From an uncultured Bacteroides sp. (GTDB taxonomy: Bacteria; Bacteroidota; Bacteroidia; Bacteroidales; Bacteroidaceae), in the NCBI GenBank assembly GCA_905198575.1, contig CAJKDC010000014.1, positions 1 to 36,199 of the forward strand: a stretch of DNA of 36,199 nucleotides, given 5' to 3'. The position numbers and the translations under genes are program-made. Shown here piece by piece: positions 8,072-16,061 of this stretch. Every line of letters begins with the position of its first letter. Within the stretch, counting starts at the first letter, position 1. Under the pieces are notes generated by a model that was given only the letters and a program-made list of their open reading frames with translations, was not told the origin of the DNA and ran no database searches.

Positions 8072-11000
8072 ATGAAAAGAAAATTGATGCTGTTGATGAC
8101 CTTCCTATTTATAGGTATTGGTCTGGTAACTGCTCAGGTTTCAAAAGTAACCGGTGTTGTTACTTCTGAAGAAGAGGGTTTACCTGTAGTGGGCGCATCC
8201 GTTTTAGTAAAAGGTACTACTATAGGTACTGTAACTGACATGGATGGTAAGTTTACATTGACAAACGTGCCAAGTTCTGCCAAGACTTTGGTAATTTCAT
8301 TCATCGGAATGAAAAGCCAGGAATTGAACATTAAATCTGAAATGAAAGTTGTGTTGCATTCTGATGCTGAAGTTTTGGATGATGTGGTGGTGGTTGCTTA
8401 TGGTACAGCAAAGAAATCTTCTTTCACAGGATCTGCTGCTGCAGTGAGCGGTGAGAAGATTGCTAAGATGCAGGTTTCTTCTGTATCGAAAGCTCTTGAA
8501 GGTGCAGCTGCCGGTGTTCAGGTTATCAGTACTAGTGGTCAGCCGGGTGAAAACTCTAAAATACGTATCCGTGGTATCGGCTCATTCAGTGCTTCTTCAG
8601 CTCCTTTGTATGTGGTAGATGGTATGCCATACGAAGAAGATGCAGTGAATGCTATTAACCCTGCTGATATCGAAAGCATGTCTATCCTGAAAGATGCTGC
8701 TTCTGCAGCTTTGTATGGTTCACGTGCTGCAAATGGTGTGGTAATGATTACTACTAAAAAAGGTTCTTCTGAGAAATCAAGCGTAACTCTGGATGCTCGT
8801 TGGGGTGTTAATACACGTGCTATCCCAGAATATGATATCATGAAAGATCAGAGAGGATATGTAGGAACTGCATGGAGTGTACTGAAAAATCAGACAGGTG
8901 ATGGCCAGCAGGCTTCTAAAGATTTGATTAATAGTATTGGTTATAACCCATTTATTGGTGTTCTTAATGATCAGATGGTTTCTGCTGACGGTGTCGTTTC
9001 ATCTGCACAGTTACGTCACAATGATGATTGGGCTGATGCTGCATTACACAATGGTATGCGTCAGGAATATAACATCAGCTTGCAGGGTGGTAGCAAAAAA
9101 ACTACTCACTTCTTGTCTTTGGGTTACCTGAATGATGAAGGTATCTTGCGTAATACTGACTTTGAACGTATTTCTACTCGTGCTAATATTACTCATAACG
9201 TTAATAAGTATATTGACTTGAGTGGTAACTTGGCTTACTCTAGAAGTGAAAAGAATGCAGGACAGGCTGAAGGTGCAAGCTTGAGTAACTATTCGAATGC
9301 ATTTATGTTTACTCAGCAGATTGCTCCTATCTATCCGGTTTATGCTTATGATGAAAATGGCGTAAAACAGTATGATGAGGACGGAAATGTAATCTATGAC
9401 TTCGGTGATGGTACTTACAGTACACGTATGGGTGGTTTCAGTAACCAGAACGTTGCTGCGAACTCAAACTTGGATGTACACCGTACTTTGAACGATAACT
9501 TTAACGGTCGTGCTACTGTTAACTTGAATCTTTTCGAAGGTTTCAAATTGACTGCTAATATGGGTTATGACTTGATGAATCAGGTTCGTACAGACCATAT
9601 GAACCAGTTGTATGGTGATGCTGCTAATGTAAACGGACGTACTTATAAATATAATATCCGTTCACAGGCTTTCACAGCTAACCAGATTGCAAGCTATGCT
9701 AAATCATTTGGCAAACACTCTTTTGATGTAATGGCCGGACATGAGTCTTACTCTTACATCTATAGCTATCAGTATACTCATAAGTATAACTTCTATACTA
9801 TTGGTAATCCTGAATTTAACAATGCTATCACAATGAGTGATATGAGCTCTTATACGAATGAGCACAGCATGGAAAGTTACTTCGGTAGAGCTAACTATAA
9901 CTATGCAGACAAATACTATCTGTCAGCTAGTATCCGTACAGATGCTTCTTCAAAATTCCATCCGGATAACAGAAGAGGTACTTTCTGGTCAGTAGGTGGT
10001 TCTTGGCGTCTGACTCAGGAAGAGTGGTTGAAAGATGTAGAATGGTTGAGTGACTTGAAACTGAAAGCTAGTTACGGTACTCAGGGTAACGATGGTATCC
10101 TCGATGCTTATGGTGATTTGGTTTATCAGCCTTATTTACAGCAATATGCAATCTCTAACAATAACGGTCAGTTCTCTGTTGTTGAAACATATCGTGGTAA
10201 TAAAGATCTTACTTGGGAAAAGAGTAAGAATTTGAACGTGGGTGTTGAGTCAGGATTCTTCCATAACCGTTTGAAATTCGAAATGGAATACTTCTTGAAG
10301 AAAACTTCGGACATGTTGTATAATATGCCTTATCCTATTTCTTCTGGTATTTCATATATCCCAATGAACTTGTTGGATATGAAGAATCAGGGCGTTGAAT
10401 TCACAATCTCTGGTACTCCGGTACAGACTGCAGATTTTGTATGGAATGTATCATTCAACGGAACTCATTATAGAAACAAAATTGTTAGTTTGCCGGAAGA
10501 GAAGAGAAAAGAAGGTATTATTCACGGTACTTCATCATTGTTCCGTCTGACTGAAGGTGGCTCTATCTATGATGTCTATACTTATGAATATGCTGGCGTA
10601 AATCCTGAAAATGGTGCTGCTCAGTGGTATAAAAACGAATTGGATGAAAATGGTAATATCATTGGTCGTACAGTAACTGAAGATTATAATCAGGCTGATA
10701 AATATGACTTGGGTACTACATTGCCAGACTTCCAGGGTGGTTTCTCTATGGACTTTACTTACAAGAACTTTGATTTGTCTATAGCTACAAACTTCCAGAT
10801 TGGTGGTCAGTTGTATGATAGTATGTATGCAAACTTTATGCATGCAGGTAGTGATATGGGTTCAAACTGGCATAATGATATCTTGAATGCATGGACTCCT
10901 GAAAATACAAATACTGATGTTCCTATCATGGACGGTGCGCAGAATTCAAACCAGCAGTCTTCTCGTTTCTTGATTGATGCTTCATATTTCAACATCCGTT

Positions 11001-11203
11001 CTATCTCTTTGGGCTATACTTTCCCGAAAAACTGGATGAAAGCTATTCAGGCAAACTCTGCAAGAATTTATGTTTCTGCTGATAACGTAGCTATGTTCTC
11101 AAAACGTAAAGGTTTGGACCCACGTCAGTATGAATATGGTTATTCTGCAGCAAACTATTCTGCAATCCGTGCGATTTCGTTTGGTGTTAACTTAAACTTT
11201 TAA
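8072..11203 (+). CDS. SusC/RagA-family TonB-dependent outer-membrane receptor (right, expressed copy)
   Basis: This 1043-residue SusC-type transporter is complete. A signal peptide ends near LVTAQ (cleavage around residue 21-22); a carboxypeptidase-regulatory-like domain spans about 25-98; a TonB-box-like stretch (VLDDVVVVAYG) lies at 101-111; then the plug (RIRGIGSFSASSAPLYVVDG) and a barrel ending NLNF. It moves a nutrient across the outer membrane using TonB energy together with the SusD lipoprotein encoded 12 nt downstream. Codons 68-91 fall in the inverted repeat shared with the silent left susC, so the N-terminal ~72 residues are a movable head that can be attached to either receptor. 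Beyond the repeat the two receptors diverge strongly, which suggests different substrates. The substrate cannot be named. Confidence 0.95.
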   Translation: MKRKLMLLMTFLFIGIGLVTAQVSKVTGVVTSEEEGLPVVGASVLVKGTTIGTVTDMDGKFTLTNVPSSAKTLVISFIGMKSQELNIKSEMKVVLHSDAEVLDDVVVVAYGTAKKSSFTGSAAAVSGEKIAKMQVSSVSKALEGAAAGVQVISTSGQPGENSKIRIRGIGSFSASSAPLYVVDGMPYEEDAVNAINPADIESMSILKDAASAALYGSRAANGVVMITTKKGSSEKSSVTLDARWGVNTRAIPEYDIMKDQRGYVGTAWSVLKNQTGDGQQASKDLINSIGYNPFIGVLNDQMVSADGVVSSAQLRHNDDWADAALHNGMRQEYNISLQGGSKKTTHFLSLGYLNDEGILRNTDFERISTRANITHNVNKYIDLSGNLAYSRSEKNAGQAEGASLSNYSNAFMFTQQIAPIYPVYAYDENGVKQYDEDGNVIYDFGDGTYSTRMGGFSNQNVAANSNLDVHRTLNDNFNGRATVNLNLFEGFKLTANMGYDLMNQVRTDHMNQLYGDAANVNGRTYKYNIRSQAFTANQIASYAKSFGKHSFDVMAGHESYSYIYSYQYTHKYNFYTIGNPEFNNAITMSDMSSYTNEHSMESYFGRANYNYADKYYLSASIRTDASSKFHPDNRRGTFWSVGGSWRLTQEEWLKDVEWLSDLKLKASYGTQGNDGILDAYGDLVYQPYLQQYAISNNNGQFSVVETYRGNKDLTWEKSKNLNVGVESGFFHNRLKFEMEYFLKKTSDMLYNMPYPISSGISYIPMNLLDMKNQGVEFTISGTPVQTADFVWNVSFNGTHYRNKIVSLPEEKRKEGIIHGTSSLFRLTEGGSIYDVYTYEYAGVNPENGAAQWYKNELDENGNIIGRTVTEDYNQADKYDLGTTLPDFQGGFSMDFTYKNFDLSIATNFQIGGQLYDSMYANFMHAGSDMGSNWHNDILNAWTPENTNTDVPIMDGAQNSNQQSSRFLIDASYFNIRSISLGYTFPKNWMKAIQANSARIYVSADNVAMFSKRKGLDPRQYEYGYSAANYSAIRAISFGVNLNF
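8272..8346 (+). repeat. Right inverted repeat of the susC switch
   Basis: Matches the reverse complement of 4713-4787 at 74 of 75 positions; 8285-8346 is perfect. It encodes residues 68-91 of the right susC (SSAKTLVISFIGMKSQEL...). The dyad TTTCATTC-ATCG-GAATGAAA lies at 8295-8314; its 4-bp centre is not self-complementary, so the site has a direction. Confidence 0.93.
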
Positions 11204-11215
11204 TTAAAGACAATT

Positions 11216-12697
11216 ATGAAATATACTAAATATATTGGAATTTTAGCAGCAGCTTTCATGATGAGTTCTTGTGGAGAGGATTTCCTTGATAAAGAACCAA
11301 GTGAAAACGCTTCTGCAGAGCAGATTCAAGATGCAATTGAGCATGATCCGACTGCAATCCAGGCATATATCACAGGTTATTACAAAAACTTGTTTGCTCC
11401 TGAAGCACAGCAGAGCCATGATGACTTTGGTTTGAAGGCTTTCGAATTGGCTACAGATTTGATGGGTGATGACATGGCTTATAAAACTCAGCACTTCTTT
11501 GTTTATGACTATCTGCTGGATAACCGTGGTTCTTCTTATCGTAGACCGACTACTTGCTGGCAGGAACTTTATGCCGTAATCAGTGGTGCCAATGAGGTTA
11601 TTAAAAACTTGGCTTCTATGGCTGAAGATGGTGATGAAACTGTAGAAAAAATGCTGGGTCAGAGCTATGCTGTTCGTGCATATTGTTATTTTTGGTTAAT
11701 TAACTTGTATCAGCAACCATACGAATGGAATAAAGATAAACCGGGTATTCCTGTTTATACAGAAACAGAAACTCGCTTGGAACGTGTTCCTGTAGGTGAA
11801 GTTTATCAGCAGATTCTTTCTGATATCGACAAAGGTTATAACTTCCTGAAAGGTAAAGGTATTTCAAGTAAGTCTGAAATTAATGAATATGCTGCTGCTG
11901 CAATGTATGCTAACATCTTGTCATTCGTAAACGATTATCCTGATCAGTGGAACAAAGTTGCAGAATATGCAACAATTGCTACTCAGGGTGGTACTTTGAT
12001 GACTGGTGATGCATTGCTTTCTGGATTTAATGACCTGAGCTTGAGTGAAGTGCTTTGGGGAGCAGATATTAACTCTGAAACCAATACTTTCTATGCTTCA
12101 TTCATGAGTAATATTGACCCATACGGACCGGGTTATGGTGGTGCACTGGGTAACTACAAAATGATTGCCAGCGATTTGTATGATAAGATTGCGGACAATG
12201 ATATCCGTAAAAAATGGTTTGGCGTAGAAGTAGGTGAGAAAGATCCTCATTACTCATTGAAACAGTATATTCAGTGCAAGTTTGTAGACGTTGGTTCAAA
12301 AGGTACAGGTGATACTTTCTGCTCGGATTATATTTACTTCCGTACAGGTGAAATGTATTTCGTAGCTGCAGAAGCTTTGTATCGTGCAGGTAAACCGGGT
12401 GAAGCCAAGACGATGTTGGAAACTGTGATGAAAACTCGTATTCCTGACTACACTTGTAACCTGACCGGTGATGATTTGCTGAATGAAATCATGATTCAGA
12501 AACGTATTGAAATGTGGGGTGAAGGACGTCGTTTGTTTGATATGAAACGTCGTGGTGAAGCTCTTGACAGAACAAAAGCAATCAACCACAGTTCAATCTC
12601 ACCGAAGAATGTTCCGGCTGGTGATAAATTGTTTATCTATCAGATTCCTGATAAAGAAATCAATGCTAACTCAGCTATCACTCCTCAGAATGATTAA
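11216..12697 (+). CDS. SusD/RagB-family outer-membrane lipoprotein (right, expressed pair)
   Basis: This 493-residue SusD/RagB lipoprotein is the surface-exposed ligand-capture partner of the preceding SusC. The signal peptide ends MMSSC with the lipidated cysteine at residue 19, followed by the common GEDFLDKEPSE opening. TPR-like helices (GQSYAVRAYCYFWLINLYQQPY) and the C-terminal RTGEMYFVAAEALYRAGK and EMWGEGRRLFDMKRRGE motifs are family hallmarks. It begins 12 nt after susC and is followed by a strong terminator, so it is the last gene of a two-gene operon. It clearly differs from the left SusD, so the switch would exchange both receptor and lipoprotein. Confidence 0.95.
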   Translation: MKYTKYIGILAAAFMMSSCGEDFLDKEPSENASAEQIQDAIEHDPTAIQAYITGYYKNLFAPEAQQSHDDFGLKAFELATDLMGDDMAYKTQHFFVYDYLLDNRGSSYRRPTTCWQELYAVISGANEVIKNLASMAEDGDETVEKMLGQSYAVRAYCYFWLINLYQQPYEWNKDKPGIPVYTETETRLERVPVGEVYQQILSDIDKGYNFLKGKGISSKSEINEYAAAAMYANILSFVNDYPDQWNKVAEYATIATQGGTLMTGDALLSGFNDLSLSEVLWGADINSETNTFYASFMSNIDPYGPGYGGALGNYKMIASDLYDKIADNDIRKKWFGVEVGEKDPHYSLKQYIQCKFVDVGSKGTGDTFCSDYIYFRTGEMYFVAAEALYRAGKPGEAKTMLETVMKTRIPDYTCNLTGDDLLNEIMIQKRIEMWGEGRRLFDMKRRGEALDRTKAINHSSISPKNVPAGDKLFIYQIPDKEINANSAITPQND

Positions 12698-12716
12698 TTG
12701 AGAATGTTCTGATATA

Positions 12717-12754
12717 AAAAAGAGCACACCTGAAGATGCGGGTGTGCTCTTTTT
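12717..12754 (+). terminator. Strong Rho-independent terminator after the right susCD pair
   Basis: Perfect 14-bp arms, AAAAAGAGCACACC (12717-12730) and GGTGTGCTCTTTTT (12741-12754), enclose a 10-nt loop and include a T run. It separates susD from hflX. Confidence 0.92.
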
Positions 12755-12757
12755 GTT

Positions 12758-12765
12758 TATATTTG
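12758..12765 (+). promoter_or_regulatory. -7 box of the hflX promoter
   Basis: TATATTTG matches TAnnTTTG directly after the susD terminator and 28 nt before the hflX ATG. A clear -33 element is not seen; it would fall in the terminator hairpin. Confidence 0.5.
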
Positions 12766-12793
12766 CGATGTTTACAATACTATATATAGCTGA

Positions 12794-14044
12794 ATGAAAG
12801 AATTTGTGATATCTGAAGCGCAGACTGAGAGAGCTGCGTTGGTGGGTTTGATTACACAGACCCAGAATGAACGTAAAACGAATGAGTATCTGGATGAACT
12901 TGCTTTCCTGGCTGAGACAGCCGGGGCAGAGGTCGTAAAACGATTTACGCAGAAGCTGGATACGCCTAATTCCGTAACTTATGTAGGAAAAGGAAAGCTT
13001 CAGGAAATAAAGGAATATCTGCTGCAGCAGGAAGAGCTGGAACAGGAAGTGGGTATGGTGATTTTTGATGATGAGCTTTCGGCTAAGCAGATTCGGAATA
13101 TTGAAAACGAATTGAAAGTGAAAATTCTGGACCGTACTTCCTTGATTCTGGATATTTTTGCAATGCGGGCCCAGACTGCCAATGCCAAGACTCAGGTAGA
13201 GTTGGCTCAATATAAATACATGCTTCCACGTCTGCAGCGCTTGTGGACACACTTGGAGCGTCAGGGTGGTGGTTCCGGTGCCGGAGGTGGTAAAGGTTCT
13301 GTAGGTCTTCGTGGTCCGGGTGAAACACAGTTGGAAATGGACCGTCGTATCATTTTGAACCGTATGGCTTTGCTGAAACAGCGTTTGGCTGAGATTGATA
13401 CGCAGAAAACTACTCAACGTAAGAATAGAGGCCGCCTTATTCGTGTTGCACTTGTTGGATATACCAATGTGGGTAAATCAACCTTGATGAATCTTATGGC
13501 AAAGAGTGATGTATTTGCCGAAAACAAACTGTTTGCTACACTGGATACTACGGTGCGTAAGGTTATTATAGAGAATTTGCCTTTCTTGCTGTCGGATACA
13601 GTAGGGTTCATCCGTAAGTTGCCTACCGACTTGGTTGACTCTTTCAAATCGACTTTGGATGAGGTTCGTGAGGCTGACTTGCTGATGCATGTGGTTGATA
13701 TCTCACACCCTGATTTTGAAGAACAGATTCAGGTTGTAGAAAAAACAATTTCTGATTTGGGAGCTGGTGGCAAACCTACCATGATTGTTTTCAATAAAAT
13801 AGATGCTTATACTTATATTGAAAAGGATGAGGATGATTTGACTCCGAAAACCAAGGAAAATATTACGTTGGACGAGCTGATGCATACTTGGATGGCAAAG
13901 ATGAATGACAACTGTATTTTTATCTCTGCACGTAACAAGACTAACATAGATGAACTGAGGGATTTGCTGTATAAAAAAGTGCGCGAATTGCATGTACAGA
14001 AATATCCTTATAACGACTTCCTTTATCAGACATACGAAGAGTAG
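12794..14044 (+). CDS. hflX: GTPase HflX, ribosome-associated
   Basis: HflX is a translation-factor-class GTPase that binds the large ribosomal subunit and splits stalled or stress-inactivated ribosomes. The 416-residue protein has the HflX N-terminal domain (TYVGKGKLQEI at 62-72, RTSLILDIFAMRA at 114-126), the glycine-rich linker with GLRGPGETQLE (171-181), then the G domain: P-loop GYTNVGKST (222-230), DTVGF (268-272) and NKID (334-337). It ends in the short C-terminal domain (KYPYNDFLYQ). The first gene of a probable three-gene operon, with the next start 18 nt downstream. Confidence 0.95.
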   Translation: MKEFVISEAQTERAALVGLITQTQNERKTNEYLDELAFLAETAGAEVVKRFTQKLDTPNSVTYVGKGKLQEIKEYLLQQEELEQEVGMVIFDDELSAKQIRNIENELKVKILDRTSLILDIFAMRAQTANAKTQVELAQYKYMLPRLQRLWTHLERQGGGSGAGGGKGSVGLRGPGETQLEMDRRIILNRMALLKQRLAEIDTQKTTQRKNRGRLIRVALVGYTNVGKSTLMNLMAKSDVFAENKLFATLDTTVRKVIIENLPFLLSDTVGFIRKLPTDLVDSFKSTLDEVREADLLMHVVDISHPDFEEQIQVVEKTISDLGAGGKPTMIVFNKIDAYTYIEKDEDDLTPKTKENITLDELMHTWMAKMNDNCIFISARNKTNIDELRDLLYKKVRELHVQKYPYNDFLYQTYEE

Positions 14045-14062
14045 TCATAAATTTTTTGTAAA

Positions 14063-16051
14063 ATGAAAGAGTATCGTTCGTTGACAGAAACTGAAATTGC
14101 CCAGTTAAGTCAGCAGGGCTGTACAGCTGCATGCTGGACTGATGTGAAAGTGGCAACGGAGTTTAAACCAGACTATGTGAAGAACACTCGTTTCTCTGGA
14201 ATGGTGAAACTGGGTGTTTTTGAAGGGGAATTTTTATTACCTGGAGGTCTGGTAAAGCATGCTGGTTTACACTATGTTACTTTGCATAATGTGACAGTAG
14301 GTGATAATTGTTGCATTAAGAACGTCAAAAACTATATTGCCAACTATGAGATAGGCGATTCTGTCTTTATAGAGAATGTAGATGTTATTCTGGTAGATGG
14401 TATCAGCAAGTTTGGCAATGGGGTAGAGGTTTCTGTTTTGAACGAGACTGGAGGAAGAGAAGTCGTGATGCACGACAGGCTGTCTGCGCATCAGGCTTAT
14501 ATCATGGCTTTATACAGGCATCGGCCGTTGCTGATAGAGCGGATGAAGCATATTATAGAGAATTATGCAGAGTCAGTAGCAGCAGAATATGGAACGATAG
14601 GAAATCATGTGACAATTGTGGATGCCGGCTGTATTAAGAATGTACGTATTGGTGATTATTGCAAGATAGAAGGAGCAGGCCGTTTGCAGAACGGTAGTAT
14701 AAACAGTAACCACTATGCTCCTGTACATATCGGATATGGTGTGATTTGTGATGATTTCATTCTTTCAAGTGGTTCGAGTGTTGAGGATGGAACTATGCTG
14801 ACGCGTTGTTTCGTAGGACAGGCATGTCATTTGGGACATAACTATTCGGCTTCCGATTCGCTTTTCTTCAGTAACTGTCAGGGAGAAAATGGAGAGGCTT
14901 GTGCTATCTTCGCTGGACCGTTTACAGTAACTCACCACAAGTCTACTTTGCTTATTGCCGGTATGTTTTCGTTCATGAATGCGGGATCGGGCTCTAATCA
15001 GAGTAATCACATGTATAAGTTGGGACCTATTCATCAGGGCATGTTGGAACGGGGCGCCAAGACGACTTCTGATTCGTATTTGCTGTGGCCAGCGCGTATC
15101 GGAGCTTTTTCTTTGGTGATGGGAAGACATGTAGCGCATCCTGATACTACCGATTTGCCTTTTTCTTACTTAATTGAACAAAAGAATACGACCTATTTGG
15201 TGCCTGGCGTAAACTTACGCAGTGTAGGTACAATTCGTGATGCCCAAAAATGGCCTAAACGCGACAAACGTACGGATAGGGATTTGCTTGACCAGATTAA
15301 TTTTAATCTGTTGAGCCCTTATACGATTCAGAAGATGCTTAAAGGGCGGCATATCTTGAAGGAACTGGCAAGAGTGTCGGGTGAAACTTCTGAAACGTAT
15401 GCTTACCAAAGTGCTAAAATAAAGAATGCTTCTTTGAACAAGGGTATCGGCTTTTACGAAACAGCGATAAAGAAATTTCTGGGTAATTCCGTGATTAAAA
15501 GACTGGAAGGACTGGAATTTGCTGATGATGCTACTATACGTGAACGGTTAAAGCCGGATACTTCTATAGGTACGGGAGAATGGGTGGACATTTCGGGGCT
15601 GATTGCACCTAAAAGCGAGATAGAGCGGCTGATGGATGATGTTGAAACAGGGGCATTGTTTTCTGTAGAACAGATTCACGATCGTTTTGCATCCATGCAT
15701 GCTAATTATTATACCTATGAGTGGACTTGGGCTTACGAAAAAATGCAGGAGTTTTATGGTTTGGATGCAGACCGTATAACTGCCCGAAATATTGTTGCTA
15801 TTGTAAAAGGCTGGAAGGAGGCTGTTATTGGATTGGATAAGCTTCTCTATGAGGATGCTAAAAAGGAATTTTCTTTAAGTTCGATGACTGGTTTTGGAGC
15901 TGACGGTAGCCGGAAAGAAAAAATACTGGATTTTGAACAGGTAAGAGGTGATTTTGAAAACAATCTTTTTGTAACTGCTGTAATGGAGCATATTCGTGTA
16001 AAAGAAGAATTGGGTAATGAGCTGATTTCCCGGTTGGAGCATTTGTTGTAA
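14063..16051 (+). CDS. DUF4954-family protein with left-handed beta-helix repeats
   Basis: This 662-residue protein resembles the DUF4954 family, conserved in Bacteroidales and without an established function. Two stretches (about 60-110 and 185-300) show the spaced small/hydrophobic pattern of hexapeptide left-handed beta-helices as in LpxA-type acyl- and nucleotidyltransferases (VTVGDNCCIKNV, VRIGDYCKIEGAG, GYGVICDDFILSSGSSVEDG). A conserved-looking histidine-rich region follows (FTVTHHKSTLL, LGPIHQG, GRHVAHPDTTDLPFSYL) and could be a metal or sugar-nucleotide site. The C-terminal third is helical. No signal peptide, so cytoplasmic. It sits between hflX and a thioredoxin-like gene at 18- and 10-nt spacing. 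A sugar-nucleotide or acyl transfer role is speculation. Confidence 0.8.
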   Translation: MKEYRSLTETEIAQLSQQGCTAACWTDVKVATEFKPDYVKNTRFSGMVKLGVFEGEFLLPGGLVKHAGLHYVTLHNVTVGDNCCIKNVKNYIANYEIGDSVFIENVDVILVDGISKFGNGVEVSVLNETGGREVVMHDRLSAHQAYIMALYRHRPLLIERMKHIIENYAESVAAEYGTIGNHVTIVDAGCIKNVRIGDYCKIEGAGRLQNGSINSNHYAPVHIGYGVICDDFILSSGSSVEDGTMLTRCFVGQACHLGHNYSASDSLFFSNCQGENGEACAIFAGPFTVTHHKSTLLIAGMFSFMNAGSGSNQSNHMYKLGPIHQGMLERGAKTTSDSYLLWPARIGAFSLVMGRHVAHPDTTDLPFSYLIEQKNTTYLVPGVNLRSVGTIRDAQKWPKRDKRTDRDLLDQINFNLLSPYTIQKMLKGRHILKELARVSGETSETYAYQSAKIKNASLNKGIGFYETAIKKFLGNSVIKRLEGLEFADDATIRERLKPDTSIGTGEWVDISGLIAPKSEIERLMDDVETGALFSVEQIHDRFASMHANYYTYEWTWAYEKMQEFYGLDADRITARNIVAIVKGWKEAVIGLDKLLYEDAKKEFSLSSMTGFGADGSRKEKILDFEQVRGDFENNLFVTAVMEHIRVKEELGNELISRLEHLL

Positions 16052-16061
16052 TTGGAAGAAA

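Larger units (their letters stand above)
4788..8271. mobile_element. Predicted invertible DNA segment (SusC/SusD phase switch)
   Basis: This 3484-bp segment is bounded by the 75-bp inverted repeats. It carries a DUF1703-type gene (+), a complete tyrosine recombinase gene (-), and the promoter, signal peptide and about 67 codons of the right susC (+). The repeats sit in the same codon phase in both susC genes, so inversion would fuse the promoter-bearing 5' end in frame to the silent left susC and leave the right susC without one. Tyrosine-recombinase-driven SusC/SusD phase variation is known from B. fragilis. That this segment actually inverts is inferred. Confidence 0.8.

Noticed and set aside
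12671..13417. 248-codon minus-strand frame opposite hflX
   Set aside because: Fully antisense to a strongly conserved GTPase, crosses the terminator at 12717-12754, and has Phe/Ser/Gln-rich low-complexity composition.
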